64,000 nucleotides of DNA from Peptococcaceae bacterium (lineage in GTDB: Bacteria; Bacillota; Desulfitobacteriia; Desulfitobacteriales; Syntrophobotulaceae), in NCBI GenBank assembly GCA_012839895.1, contig DUML01000013.1, forward strand, positions 1-64,000, written 5' to 3'. Positions 26,477-35,870 of this stretch are shown here, piece after piece (within the stretch, counting starts at the first letter, position 1; every line of letters starts with the position of its first letter). The notes beneath the pieces were generated by a model, which searched no databases, was not told where the DNA came from, and saw nothing but the letters and a program-made list of their open reading frames with translations. The position numbers and the translations under genes are program-made.

Positions 26477-26520
26477 TAAAATTAACTCCTTAAATAAAAA
26501 CTGATAGAAACTGATAAATA

Positions 26521-26549
26521 ATTATACCAAGGATAAAGCCGGAAGGCAA
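26521..26549 (-). promoter_or_regulatory. prsA promoter
   Basis: On the minus strand TTGCCT (26549-26544), 17 bp, TATAAT (26526-26521). It lies about 45 bp upstream of the prsA ATG, so prsA can be expressed apart from mfd. Confidence 0.6.
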
Positions 26550-26599
26550 TTTAAACTCGACTCAAGCCACTTGGCAAAATATACTTAAAGTCTCACGGC

Positions 26600-29500
26600 T
26601 TATTCTTTGTTCTTTTCTTCGGAGTTAGCGCCAGAATTCGCTCCCTGTTCCAGGCGGGCTTTTAAAATAGTGAGGATTCTTAAAATGGCTTTAAAGATAT
26701 CTTCAATATTAAGCAGCCGCAGGCGCACCTTTAATTCCAGTTTCCCTTCTTCCGCCGCCGCAAAAGATAAAGGGTAAGGAGACTCGGCGGCCATAGCCAT
26801 AAGCTCTTCCCCGCTTAAACCGGGATCAGAAGCAAAACGTAAAGTAATATTATGCTTCTGCTGGACAATTTGTTCAATTTTTAGTTCTTTAGCCCGCATC
26901 TTGATGCGGACAATTTGCAGCAAATTCTCCACCTCGACCGGCGGAGTGCCAAACCTATCCACCAATTCATCGAGAATATCGCTTAGCTCCTCCTCACTGG
27001 TAACGGCAAGCATCCGCTGATAAAGGGTGGCTTTGGTTTGTTTGTCCACAATGTATTCGTCAGGCAACAAAGCCTTGACTTGAATATCGATAGACGGTTC
27101 CACAGTTTCTTCCACTTTTTCACCTTTAATCTCTTGCACCGCTTCTTTCAGCATCTGCATATAAAGGTTAAAACCAACGGCTGCCAAATGGCCATGCTGC
27201 TCGCCGCCAATCAAATTTCCCGCTCCCCTAATCTCCAAATCCCGCATGGCAATCTTAAAGCCGGAGCCAAACTCAGTAAACTCCCTGATAGTTGCCAGCC
27301 TCTTTTCGGCCTCTTCCGTCAATATTTTTTGCGGCTGGTAAAGGAAGTAGGCAAAAGCCTTGCGGTTAGAACGGCCCACCCGCCCTCTAAGCTGATAAAG
27401 CTGGCTTAAACCGAATCTATCTGCTTCATCAACAATCAGGGTATTGACATTAGGCATATCTAAGCCGGTCTCGATGATAGTGGTACAGATTAAAACATCC
27501 TTTTCTTTTTCCAAAAAAGAAATCATTTCCCTTTCAAGTTGAGTTTCACTCATCTGGCCATGAGCTATTCCGCAACGGGCTTCCGGGACTAACTCGTTAA
27601 TGAGCCTTAAAACCCTGTCTAAAGATTCCACCCGGTTATGCACATAGAAAACCTGCCCGCCCCGGTTCAGCTCCCTCCTGATCACATCCCTTACTAATTC
27701 CGGATTAAATTCGGCTACAAAAGTTTGCACAGGGAATCTATCTTCAGGCGGTGTATTAATAACACTCATATCCCTTAAGCCTACCAGGGACATATGCAAA
27801 GTCCTGGGTATGGGCGTAGCGGAAAGAGTCAAAACATCCACATTGGTTTTTAAAGCCTTAATCTTCTCCTTATGGGCCACCCCGAATCTTTGCTCTTCAT
27901 CCACAATGAGTAACCCCAGATCTTTAAAATTTACCCCGTCCGAAACTAAACGGTGGGTACCGACCACAATATCTACCGAACCGTCTTTTAAACCCTGAAT
28001 TATTAATTTTTGCTCCTTGGGGGTGCGGAAACGGCTAAGCATTTCAATTTTCACCGGGTAATCCAGGAACCTTTCCCGGAAAGTATTGTAATGCTGCTGG
28101 GCCAAAATAGTGGTGGGCACTAAAACGGCAACTTGTTTGCCGCTGGAAACGGCTTTAAAAGCCGCTCTTAAAGCCACTTCAGTTTTACCGTAACCCACAT
28201 CCCCGCAAAGAAGACGGTCCATAGGCCGCGGTTTCATCATATCTTTTTTAACTTCTTCAATACACTGGAGCTGATCCGGCGTTTCCTCATAGGGGAATCT
28301 CTCTTCAAATTCCTTTTGCCAGACGCTGTCTGCAGGGAAAGCAAAGCCTCGGGCCTTTTCCCTTTGGGCATAAAGTTTCAACAAATCAAGGGCCATTTTC
28401 TTAACGGCGCTTTTAGCCTTGGTTTTTACTTTATTCCATTCGTTGCCGTTTAACCTGTTAAGCTTGGGTGCGCTATCGCCATCCGTTCCTAAATATTTCT
28501 GGAGAAGCTGAAGCTGGTCCAAAGGGACATAAAGCTTGTCTTCACCTGCATATTTAATGGCAAAATAATCTTTGTCAATGCCGTCAACGGTTATCTTTTC
28601 TATCCCAAGAAATTTGCCAATGCCGTGGTAAAGATGAACCACATAATCCCCGGGCTTCAAATCCCCAAACTTCAAAATATGGTCTTCCTTTTGGGCTTTG
28701 CGGGGCTTGGCCTGAATTTTACGTTCCCTCTTGTAAATTTCAGCCTCAGTAAGAATAACCAATTTATTAATGGGCAATTCAAACCCTTGGTTTAAAGATA
28801 AGGGATAAAGATGCACACCGCTTAAGCTAAGGTCATCATCAAACTGAGAGATGCGGGAAGCAATCCCCCGGTCTTTCAGCCCTTGGGCCAGTCTCTTACA
28901 GTTTTCCTCCCCACCGGCAAACAAAGCAATGGTATAGCCGGCGTTCTTCCATCTCTCGATTTCGTCCACCAGGAGAGAAGTTTTGCTATAACCCGCCAGA
29001 GGACGAGCGGTTATATTAATGACCCGTCGAGGCTGGAATCCGGGAATTTCCCGTAACAAATTAGATAAGCCGATTAGCTGCCTGTCACCGCATTGCAAAA
29101 AGTCCTCAAAACCGATGAACAAGGATTCAGGATTAATAAATTCTTCCCCTCGTTCCAAATTTTCCGTAAACTCCATTTGCCGCTGCTTATGTTGGAAATC
29201 CAACTGTTCCTTTAGTCTAAGGGGCTCATCTAAAAAAAGCAGGCAATCTTTGGCTAGCCAATCAAAGAAAGGAACATATTTTTCAGGCAAAATACTTAAA
29301 TAAGGGTAAATATTTTCATCTAAAAACCCTTCGTCCAAGCGGTTTCCAACATACTCAACTTTTTTATTGAGCCTTTGGACCGCTTCCGTCCTGCCCAGAC
29401 GCTGTAAACGGCCTACCGCTTTCCTGGCCCGGGCTTTAATATCCCATTTTAGGTTCTGCAACTCACGCGAGGCAATAACATATTCCTGAACAGGCACAAT

Positions 29501-30175
29501 TAAAGCCTCGTTTAATGTACTCAGAGACTTCTGGGTTTCCAGGTCAAAAGTACGGATAGAGTCCACTTCATCATCAAAAAATTCAATCCTGAGGGGCTCC
29601 CGGTCATGGGGGGCAATATCTAAAATTCCTCCCCTTAAGGCAAATTGGCCCCTGCCTTCCACAATTTCTTCCCGCACATAGCCCGACTCTACTAAAAGTC
29701 TTAAGATGTCAGGCAAAGAATAGCGCTCCCCTAACTTGAAATGCAAGCAGTTTTTTAACCAGCGTTCCGGTTGGGGGAGTTTTCTAAGGAGAGCCTGCAC
29801 AGGCGCCACGATAATCTTCGGTAAGGATTCCTTGGGCTCAGGATGGACTAAAGCGCTTAAGACTTTAATTCTCTCAGCGGTTATTTCATGGCTACGACTT
29901 AAAACCTCAAAAGGTAGCCATTCCGTAGAGGGAAACAGGAGGATTTCCCTGTCTTTAAGCCAGGTCTGTAAGTCGCTTACCCACTTCTGGGCTTGTTCGT
30001 CACTGTAGGTAATAATAAGGCCTTGGTGCCTGGAACGTAAGACCTGAGAGGCAAAAGCAGCCTTTTGACTGCCGGTAAGATTATAGACTATTTGGGGAGA
30101 ATCTTTTCTGCCCAAAGCAGCTCTAACATCTTCAATCTCAAAAGCCTTGTACAAAAAATCATTAATATTAGGCAT
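26600..30175 (-). CDS. mfd: Transcription-repair coupling factor Mfd
   Basis: Removes RNA polymerase stalled at DNA lesions and recruits UvrA. The 1191-residue protein has the full layout: UvrB-like N-terminal domains, RNA polymerase interaction domain (about 490-560, GDYVVHLYHGIGKFLGIE), SF2 motor with Walker A GDVGYGKTEVALRAAF, DEEQ box VDEEQRFGV and motif III LSATPIPRTL, RecG-like relay (RGRVGRSNRKAFAYFLY) and C-terminal TRCF domain. The ATG at 30175 with GGAGG 7 bases upstream is chosen; an earlier in-frame ATG lies before that site. Between fin and prsA, as in Bacillus. Confidence 0.97.
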   Translation of the reverse strand: MPNINDFLYKAFEIEDVRAALGRKDSPQIVYNLTGSQKAAFASQVLRSRHQGLIITYSDEQAQKWVSDLQTWLKDREILLFPSTEWLPFEVLSRSHEITAERIKVLSALVHPEPKESLPKIIVAPVQALLRKLPQPERWLKNCLHFKLGERYSLPDILRLLVESGYVREEIVEGRGQFALRGGILDIAPHDREPLRIEFFDDEVDSIRTFDLETQKSLSTLNEALIVPVQEYVIASRELQNLKWDIKARARKAVGRLQRLGRTEAVQRLNKKVEYVGNRLDEGFLDENIYPYLSILPEKYVPFFDWLAKDCLLFLDEPLRLKEQLDFQHKQRQMEFTENLERGEEFINPESLFIGFEDFLQCGDRQLIGLSNLLREIPGFQPRRVINITARPLAGYSKTSLLVDEIERWKNAGYTIALFAGGEENCKRLAQGLKDRGIASRISQFDDDLSLSGVHLYPLSLNQGFELPINKLVILTEAEIYKRERKIQAKPRKAQKEDHILKFGDLKPGDYVVHLYHGIGKFLGIEKITVDGIDKDYFAIKYAGEDKLYVPLDQLQLLQKYLGTDGDSAPKLNRLNGNEWNKVKTKAKSAVKKMALDLLKLYAQREKARGFAFPADSVWQKEFEERFPYEETPDQLQCIEEVKKDMMKPRPMDRLLCGDVGYGKTEVALRAAFKAVSSGKQVAVLVPTTILAQQHYNTFRERFLDYPVKIEMLSRFRTPKEQKLIIQGLKDGSVDIVVGTHRLVSDGVNFKDLGLLIVDEEQRFGVAHKEKIKALKTNVDVLTLSATPIPRTLHMSLVGLRDMSVINTPPEDRFPVQTFVAEFNPELVRDVIRRELNRGGQVFYVHNRVESLDRVLRLINELVPEARCGIAHGQMSETQLEREMISFLEKEKDVLICTTIIETGLDMPNVNTLIVDEADRFGLSQLYQLRGRVGRSNRKAFAYFLYQPQKILTEEAEKRLATIREFTEFGSGFKIAMRDLEIRGAGNLIGGEQHGHLAAVGFNLYMQMLKEAVQEIKGEKVEETVEPSIDIQVKALLPDEYIVDKQTKATLYQRMLAVTSEEELSDILDELVDRFGTPPVEVENLLQIVRIKMRAKELKIEQIVQQKHNITLRFASDPGLSGEELMAMAAESPYPLSFAAAEEGKLELKVRLRLLNIEDIFKAILRILTILKARLEQGANSGANSEEKNKE

Positions 30176-30211
30176 CAGGAAACCTCCTGCCAAAATAGCC
30201 GCCAAATTAGC

Positions 30212-30305
30212 TTCAGCAGTTTAAATTAATTTCTGCAGTTTTAATTTTCTATAGTTTCTATAGATTGATTAATTTCAGCAATTTAACTAATTTCCGCTGT
30301 TTTTA
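30212..30305. repeat. Four degenerate TTCNGC-NRTTT repeats
   Basis: TTCAGCAGTTTA (30212), TTCTGCAGTTTTA (30231), TTCAGCAATTTA (30274) and TTCCGCTGTTTTTA (30292) occur in about 95 bases between fin and mfd. This may be a decayed short tandem repeat or clustered regulator sites. Confidence 0.45.
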
Positions 30306-30337
30306 ATTTACTTAAGCAAATTATTTTGGATTATTGT

Positions 30338-30514
30338 TTAATGCAAATAGGCTCTGCTATTAATATCCAGCTCTTGCATACATTGAGGGCATAAAGCATA
30401 AGCCACATTTCCCACTATCTCCAAGGAAAGATCCATGTCAGTGGCTCCAAAAGCTTCCCTATCAAGTTCGCCAAGAATAGCGTCGCAACAACGGCAAATT
30501 TTAAGCATATACAT
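30338..30514 (-). CDS. fin: Anti-sigma-F factor Fin (YabK, DUF2757 family)
   Basis: Small zinc-binding protein; in Bacillus it shuts off sigma-F so that sigma-G takes over in the forespore. Here it has 58 residues with two CxxC pairs (KICRCCDAILGELD and ALCPQCMQELD), against about 76 in Bacillus. The identification rests on the paired cysteines and the conserved pth-fin-mfd order; overall similarity is low. The ATG at 30514 has GGGAGG upstream. Longer in-frame readings start before the predicted promoter. Confidence 0.75.
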   Translation of the reverse strand: MYMLKICRCCDAILGELDREAFGATDMDLSLEIVGNVAYALCPQCMQELDINSRAYLH

Positions 30515-30537
30515 AGGAAAAAACACCTCCCGTGTAA

Positions 30538-30567
30538 TAGGCTTACCTTTCCCACGGCAGGTTATAC
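30538..30567 (-). promoter_or_regulatory. Sigma-F-like promoter of fin
   Basis: On the minus strand GTATA (30567-30563), 15-bp spacer, GGTAAGCCTA (30547-30538). The sigma-F consensus is roughly GYWTA-N15/16-GGNRANANTW; one fixed base differs. Transcription would start within a few bases of the ribosome-binding site of fin, so the fit is tight. Confidence 0.45.
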
Positions 30568-30672
30568 TCGCCGGAACCAGAACCTTAAGCATTAATTAAA
30601 AATACTTATTATTATTATAGAAAATATTTAATAATAATTGCTATTATAAAAATTATTTTAAATAATCATATG

Positions 30673-31236
30673 CTAATTATATGTATTCATTGCTTGGGCG
30701 CCCCGGCCTTCCAGCCAAAGCAAAACAGCCTGGTGGGCCGCTTCCATAGCCTCAGCCAAAACTTTCTTTTCTTCCCTGGAAAAGGACGACAAAACATAGC
30801 TTACAACATCTTCATCTTCCGGGGGGCGGCCTACTCCGATTCTTAGCCGCCAAAAATCCTGGGAACCTAATTCCTGGATAATGGATTGCATACCCTTATG
30901 GCCGCCGGCACTCCCTTTGGGCCGTAGCCTTATTTTGCCTAAAGGAAGATCCATATCATCAAAAACTACCAAGATATCTTCCGGAGAAAGCTTATAATAG
31001 CTGACCAGCTCTTTGACAGCCAAACCGCTTAAATTCATATAAGTATAAGGTTTGAGAAAAAAAACTCTTTCTTCTCGTACCCGACCTTCGGCCACTTTAC
31101 CGCGAAAATCGCTGCGGTATTTATAACCTAAATCTTTAACTATCCTGTCCAAGAGCATAAACCCAACATTGTGCTTGGTTTCGCTGTATTTTAAACCTGG
31201 ATTTCCCAAGCCGATTATTGCTTTCATATTTTTCAC
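30673..31236 (-). CDS. pth: Peptidyl-tRNA hydrolase
   Basis: Releases tRNA from peptidyl-tRNA that drops off ribosomes. The 187-residue protein has GLGNPGLKYSETKHNVGFML at the N-terminus with the catalytic His, KPYTYMNLSG, the aspartate-containing VVFDDMDLPLGKIRLR and GSAGGHKGMQSII. Known as spoVC in Bacillus. It faces the plus-strand PRC-barrel gene across an 88-bp divergent gap. Confidence 0.97.
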   Translation of the reverse strand: MKNMKAIIGLGNPGLKYSETKHNVGFMLLDRIVKDLGYKYRSDFRGKVAEGRVREERVFFLKPYTYMNLSGLAVKELVSYYKLSPEDILVVFDDMDLPLGKIRLRPKGSAGGHKGMQSIIQELGSQDFWRLRIGVGRPPEDEDVVSYVLSSFSREEKKVLAEAMEAAHQAVLLWLEGRGAQAMNTYN

Positions 31237-31324
31237 CTTCCGGCATAATCTCCCTGGGCGGCGAATAAATTGGAACGAGAGAAATATGTGGTCTCGATAA
31301 TTTAATTAAGAAGGAGGAATAACT

Positions 31325-32059
31325 GTGCTGCCCAGTAAAAAATTTTTATCCCTGCCTATCATCTCTTTAAAAGAAGGCCAACAAATCGGGTTTGTCCGCA
31401 ATCTGGTCATTAACCCTAAGACTAGATCCGTAGCAGCATTAATAGTTGACCCTAAGGGATTCTTCAAGGAACAAAGGATAATCCCTTTTAACCGGGTAGT
31501 AAGCATTGGTGAAAATGCCATTACTGTCAGCACGGAGAGCCAAGTGGAAAAAGCAATTAATTTACCCGATATCCTCGATCTGCTGAAAGAAAAAACAGCA
31601 ATTATCGGGATTAAAATCATTACCACTAATGGCAAAACGCTTGGCATAGTAGATGAATTTTATGTTAACCCCGAGGACGGCAGTATTGTTTGCCTGGACT
31701 TTTCCGGCGGAAAAATTGAAGGGCTCTTTAACGGTAAACTACGGATTAAAGCTAACGAAATCTTAACCATGGGCTCCGACGTTATTGTTGTCGCTAAAGA
31801 TTGTGAAGAAAGGATTGAAATCCTAAGTAAAGGACTTAATGAAAATGTTAAATCAATTCTTCAGACAGCTTCCGGCAAAGCGGCCGAAAAAAAACATAAG
31901 CTCAGTAACTCCTGGCGAAACAGGAAAAGCAATAAACTAAAAGAAAATAAAGAAGAACCAAGTAGCGAACAATACAAGCCGGAAGAAGACAAAGAGGCAG
32001 CTGCTTCCGGAACAGTCGAGAAACCGTCGGAAGAAGGTCAAAGTGAAGTGCAGGCCTAA
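31325..32059 (+). CDS. PRC-barrel domain protein
   Basis: A 244-residue cytoplasmic protein with two PRC-barrel repeats (about 8-80, SLKEGQQIGFVRNLVINPKT; and 92-165, ITTNGKTLGIVDEFYVNPED). The C-terminal tail (about 185-244) is low in complexity, first basic and then rich in Glu. PRC barrels occur in the H-subunit of photosynthetic reaction centres and in RimM; function here is unknown. AGGAGG stands 7 bases before a GTG start. It is the only plus-strand gene in the first 47 kb and runs convergent to prs, with 6 bases between the stops. Confidence 0.85.
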   Translation: MLPSKKFLSLPIISLKEGQQIGFVRNLVINPKTRSVAALIVDPKGFFKEQRIIPFNRVVSIGENAITVSTESQVEKAINLPDILDLLKEKTAIIGIKIITTNGKTLGIVDEFYVNPEDGSIVCLDFSGGKIEGLFNGKLRIKANEILTMGSDVIVVAKDCEERIEILSKGLNENVKSILQTASGKAAEKKHKLSNSWRNRKSNKLKENKEEPSSEQYKPEEDKEAAASGTVEKPSEEGQSEVQA

Positions 32060-32065
32060 GGGTCT

Positions 32066-33007
32066 TTAGGTGAATAATTTGCTCACAGACAAATCTTCAT
32101 GGATTCTGACAATTGCTTCTCCTAAAAGGGGAGCAACGGAAAGTACTTTCATTTTACTAATTTTTTGCTCTTTTTTCAAAGGGATGGTATTGGTAACGAC
32201 TACTTCCTTAATAACTGACCTTTCCAGCCGCTCAACAGCTGGCCCGGAAAGAACCGGGTGTGTACAACAGGCATAGACTTCAGTTGCCCCTTGTTCCACC
32301 AGCACCTCAGCAGCCTGGGTTATTGTACCGGCGGTATCAATAATATCGTCAATTAATACTGCTGTTTTTCCTTTTAATTCTCCAATAACGTGCATAATCT
32401 CGGAAACATTAGGCTCAGGCCGCCGTTTGTCAACAATGGCCAAAGAAGCTCCTATTCTCTCTGCGAAACTCCTCGCTCTGCTCACCCCGCCGATATCCGG
32501 TGAAACCACACAAACATTGCGAAGTTTTTTCTCCATAAAGTATTCGGCAAGAATCGGCACCCCCGGCAAGTGGTCAACCGGGATATCAAAGAACCCTTGA
32601 ATAGCAGGAGCATGGAGATCCATTGCCACTACCCGGTCAGCCCCGGCAGTAGTGAGAATATTAGCGATTAATTTAGCTGTGATTGGTTCCCGCGCCCGAG
32701 CTTTTCTTTCCTGGCGAGCGTACCCGTAATAAGGGACTACGGCAGTAATCCGGTAGGCAGAAGCCCTGCGCAAGGCATCTATAAGAATCAAAAGTTCCAT
32801 CATACTGTCATTGGCCGGTCTGCAGGTAGGCTGAACTACAAAAACATCTGCCCCCCTGACGCTTTCATTTATTGCGATGCTTATTTCCCCATCCTGGAAA
32901 GTTTTAACTTGGGCGTCCCCCAGTGAAATCCCCAGATAATCGGCAATCTCCTGTGCCAATTCCCGATTGGAATTTCCGCAGAAAATTTTTAGTTCTTTAG
33001 TAGCCAT
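32066..33007 (-). CDS. prs: Ribose-phosphate pyrophosphokinase
   Basis: Makes PRPP from ribose 5-phosphate and ATP, feeding purine, pyrimidine, NAD (nadC here) and amino acid synthesis. The 313-residue class I enzyme has [36 protein letters not shown], and the PRPP-binding loop [26 protein letters not shown] lies before the ATG, 9 bases after glmU, so the two are co-transcribed. Confidence 0.97.
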   Translation of the reverse strand: MATKELKIFCGNSNRELAQEIADYLGISLGDAQVKTFQDGEISIAINESVRGADVFVVQPTCRPANDSMMELLILIDALRRASAYRITAVVPYYGYARQERKARAREPITAKLIANILTTAGADRVVAMDLHAPAIQGFFDIPVDHLPGVPILAEYFMEKKLRNVCVVSPDIGGVSRARSFAERIGASLAIVDKRRPEPNVSEIMHVIGELKGKTAVLIDDIIDTAGTITQAAEVLVEQGATEVYACCTHPVLSGPAVERLERSVIKEVVVTNTIPLKKEQKISKMKVLSVAPLLGEAIVRIHEDLSVSKLFT

Positions 33008-33016
33008 GTTTACCCC

Positions 33017-34378
33017 CTACTTGTCTTTGGCTTTTTGCCAGTTTTCAATGATTTTTTGCTGCGACCTTTCTACGGCGAGTGCTTTAGGCGGTACATCTTT
33101 AGTGATGGTGGACCCTGCTCCTATAACTGACCCCGCCCCTATCTTAACCGGAGCAACAAAATTAGTATTGCTACCCACAAAACAATTATCCCCGATTATT
33201 GTCGGGTATTTATTTTGGCCATCATAATTGCAAGTGATGGTTCCGGCCCCAATATTAACATTTTTTCCCAAACGGGAATCTCCTATATAGCTTAAGTGCG
33301 GAACTTTGGAACCTTCACCAACTACACTGTTCTTAATTTCCACAAAATCACCGATTTTTACCCCTTTCTCCAAGACCGTCCCGGGACGCAAATAAGCGAA
33401 AGGCCCTACCATTGCCCTTTCTCCGATAATAGCCTCCCGGACAACGGAGTTTTCAATCTGGCATCCTTTCCCGCAATGACTGTCAATTATGGTAGTCCCA
33501 GGGCCAATAACAGCACCTTCTTCAATTCGGGTCTTACCTTTAATGAAAGTAAAGGGCAAAAGGATAACATCCTTGGCGAGCACTGCCTGAGCATCCACAA
33601 AAACGGATGAAGGGTTAACAATTGTTACGCCCTCCATCATCCAATGTTTGCGAATCCGATCATACAGGATTTCCTCCGCTTCAGCCAATTGGACCCGGTT
33701 ATTAATGCCCAATGCTTCGCTGGAATCTTCGGTACACAAAGTCTCAATCTTAGCTCCTTGCGCCAAAAGGATCTCAAAAACATCAGTCAGGTAATACTCT
33801 CCTTGGACATTTTGAGGAGTGATTTTTTGTAAGGCCGCTTTTAAGACTGAGCTTTGGAAACAGTATGTTCCGGTATTTATTTCTTTAATCTCTTTTTGTT
33901 TGGGGTCAGCGTCTTTTTCTTCAATAATACCCTTAAACAAATCCTTTTCTTTAAGAATCCGGCCATAGCCAAAAGGGTTTGCCATTATAGCTGACAATAC
34001 TGTCGCTGCCGCCCCGGAATTGCGATGCCAATCCAGCAAAAGCCGAAGTGTCTCTACGGAAAGAAGGGGTTGATCCCCGCTTAGTACCAAAACAGTACTC
34101 TCATCCTTTAAATAAGGGACTGCTTGCATTAAAGCATGGCCTGTACCTAATTGCTCTTCCTGAACAATAATTGTTGATTGACCTGCCAGGTATTCCGCCA
34201 CTAATTCCCGTCCATGACCGACAATAGTCAACACTTCTTCGATGCCAAGTTTCTGGACTTTATCCAGAACATGCCCTATAAGTGGTTGTCCCGCCATCCG
34301 GTGCATTACTTTAGGTAATTCCGATTTCATCCGGGTACCTTTGCCTGCCGCTAGGATGACTGCTGTACACTGAGACAT
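33017..34378 (-). CDS. glmU: Bifunctional UDP-GlcNAc synthase GlmU
   Basis: Acetylates glucosamine 1-phosphate and then uridylylates it for peptidoglycan. The 453-residue protein has the N-terminal pyrophosphorylase domain (LAAGKGTRMKSELPKVMH; LSGDQPLL; EYYLTDVFEILLAQG) and the C-terminal left-handed beta-helix acetyltransferase (about 250-453, FAYLRPGTVLEKGVKIGDFVE; VGSNTNFVAPV). GGAGG precedes the ATG. spoVG-glmU-prs order is the same as in Bacillus. Confidence 0.97.
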   Translation of the reverse strand: MSQCTAVILAAGKGTRMKSELPKVMHRMAGQPLIGHVLDKVQKLGIEEVLTIVGHGRELVAEYLAGQSTIIVQEEQLGTGHALMQAVPYLKDESTVLVLSGDQPLLSVETLRLLLDWHRNSGAAATVLSAIMANPFGYGRILKEKDLFKGIIEEKDADPKQKEIKEINTGTYCFQSSVLKAALQKITPQNVQGEYYLTDVFEILLAQGAKIETLCTEDSSEALGINNRVQLAEAEEILYDRIRKHWMMEGVTIVNPSSVFVDAQAVLAKDVILLPFTFIKGKTRIEEGAVIGPGTTIIDSHCGKGCQIENSVVREAIIGERAMVGPFAYLRPGTVLEKGVKIGDFVEIKNSVVGEGSKVPHLSYIGDSRLGKNVNIGAGTITCNYDGQNKYPTIIGDNCFVGSNTNFVAPVKIGAGSVIGAGSTITKDVPPKALAVERSQQKIIENWQKAKDK

Positions 34379-34532
34379 TTTTTTAGTAAACCTCCAAATA
34401 ATTTGTTGGACAGTTCTAAAGATAATAATTTATCTTTAGAATAACATAAATAAGAGTAATTTTACACCATCGAATTACTTTCTGGCAAGTTTATCCTCTT
34501 ATTTAAGTATAAAGGCAATTGCCTACAAACAC

Positions 34533-34562
34533 AAAAAAGAGACCTTTAATTGACGGTCTCTT
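34533..34562 (-). terminator. Rho-independent terminator after spoVG
   Basis: AAGAGACC (34537-34544) pairs with GGTCTCTT (34555-34562) across a 10-nt loop. On the minus strand six T residues follow. It separates spoVG from glmU. Confidence 0.85.
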
Positions 34563-34616
34563 TCTATCAATAACAAAAACAACAATAAAAAGTCCTCTAT
34601 AAAAGGAAAGGATAAA

Positions 34617-34874
34617 CTATTCCAGGTTTTTACCATACTCTTCTAAAACCTTAGACTGGATCTTTTCTCTGGCTGCAGAGGAAATCGGGTGGGCTATGTC
34701 GCGAAAATCGCCTTCCGGAGTCTTACGACTAGGCATCGCCACAAATAGGCCATTTGTGCCTTCGACGACTTTAACATCATGCACAACGAATTCATTGTCA
34801 AATGTAACCGATACCACTGCTTTCATTTTACCTTCTGTGTTAACCTTACGAACTCTGATATCCGTAATTTCCAT
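34617..34874 (-). CDS. spoVG: Septation regulator SpoVG
   Basis: Small conserved nucleic-acid-binding regulator, 85 residues: [20 protein letters not shown], then [20 protein letters not shown] and [15 protein letters not shown]. The ATG at 34874 matches the family start; an in-frame GTG five codons earlier overlaps the ribosome-binding GGGTGG. A sigma-H-like promoter lies about 50-75 bp upstream, as in Bacillus. Confidence 0.96.
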   Translation of the reverse strand: MEITDIRVRKVNTEGKMKAVVSVTFDNEFVVHDVKVVEGTNGLFVAMPSRKTPEGDFRDIAHPISSAAREKIQSKVLEEYGKNLE

Positions 34875-34922
34875 TTTGAGGATCACCACCCTTCCCTTCT
34901 GCCTGCAAAAAACTCTTCTACA

Positions 34923-34951
34923 CTATTCTCTATTTGGCAAAAAACTCCTTC
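34923..34951 (-). promoter_or_regulatory. Sigma-H-like promoter of spoVG
   Basis: On the minus strand GAAGGAGTT (34951-34943), 11-bp spacer, AGAGAATAG (34931-34923). Against the sigma-H consensus RNAGGAWWW-N11/12-RNNGAATWW each half has one mismatch, and the spacing fits. Confidence 0.55.
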
Positions 34952-34999
34952 TTTTCCTGGAAAAAAATTTTCACTTTTTCTATTTTTTGACCAAAATAT

Positions 35000-35806
35000 C
35001 TAGATTTTATTGGCTTTAACAATAGTTTTCCCGCTTTCCGGATCAATCTCTGCCAGTTGCAAAAGGGCCAAGTAGTCTTCAACCAGTCTCCCGGTATGCC
35101 AAAGAGCATCTTCCATTAATATCCCAAGGCCAACCACCTCAGCCTCGAACTCTTTCATCAGGCTAATAATTCCTTTTGCTGTTCCCCCGGCTTTAATAAA
35201 ATCATCGATTATAAGTACTTTTTTTCCTGAAGCAAGGGCTCGCCGGGCCAAAGTCATGGTCTGAATTCTCTTGGAAGACCCGGAGATATAATTAATACTT
35301 ACAGAGGAACCTTCAGTAACTTTACTGCCGTGCCGGACTATGACCGTCGGCACCCCAAGAGAATCAGCTGTCATTAAAGCCAGCGGAATACCTTTGGTTT
35401 CGATGGTTACAACAGCCTCGGGATTTTTAGCCCTGAAGATGCTGGCAAAAATCAACCCCAAAGTCCTAACAACCGCAGGGTCATAGAGCAGGTCTGCCAT
35501 ATAAAGGAAACCGCCCGGAAGCATACGATCCTCCGTGCTTAAAGTAGCGGCCAGTTTTTCCAGAAAGTTCTGGGCTTCTTCTTTGCCAATCCCGGGCAAA
35601 TATTTTACACCGCCGGCCGCTCCCGGTACTGTTTCCAGTGTCCCCCTGCCGGTTAACTGTAAAGTTTCTTTAATGACAGCAAGATCCTCGCTAATTGTGG
35701 ATTTGGCCGTTTCAAAATGTTCTGCAAAAAACCCCAAAGGCAAAAGCTCATTGGGACGGGATAAAAGAATTTCTGTTAAACAAAGGATTCTTTCTGTTTT
35801 CTTCAT
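35000..35806 (-). CDS. purR: Pur operon repressor PurR
   Basis: PRPP-responsive repressor of purine genes. Winged-helix N-terminal domain (about 1-72) and phosphoribosyltransferase-like domain with the PRPP motif VLIIDDFIKAGGTAKGI. The 268-residue length is typical. AGAG precedes the ATG. The gene order ispE-purR-spoVG is as in Bacillus, where yabJ lies between purR and spoVG; here it is absent. Confidence 0.96.
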   Translation of the reverse strand: MKKTERILCLTEILLSRPNELLPLGFFAEHFETAKSTISEDLAVIKETLQLTGRGTLETVPGAAGGVKYLPGIGKEEAQNFLEKLAATLSTEDRMLPGGFLYMADLLYDPAVVRTLGLIFASIFRAKNPEAVVTIETKGIPLALMTADSLGVPTVIVRHGSKVTEGSSVSINYISGSSKRIQTMTLARRALASGKKVLIIDDFIKAGGTAKGIISLMKEFEAEVVGLGILMEDALWHTGRLVEDYLALLQLAEIDPESGKTIVKANKI

Positions 35807-35870
35807 TTGCTCATCTCTTTATAACTACTTTTTTAATACTTAAATTATAGTCAATGCCAAGTATTTTTTA

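Noticed and set aside
34779-35019. Plus-strand ORFs overlapping the spoVG upstream region
   Set aside because: They are shadows of spoVG and its A/T-rich promoter, without ribosome-binding sites.
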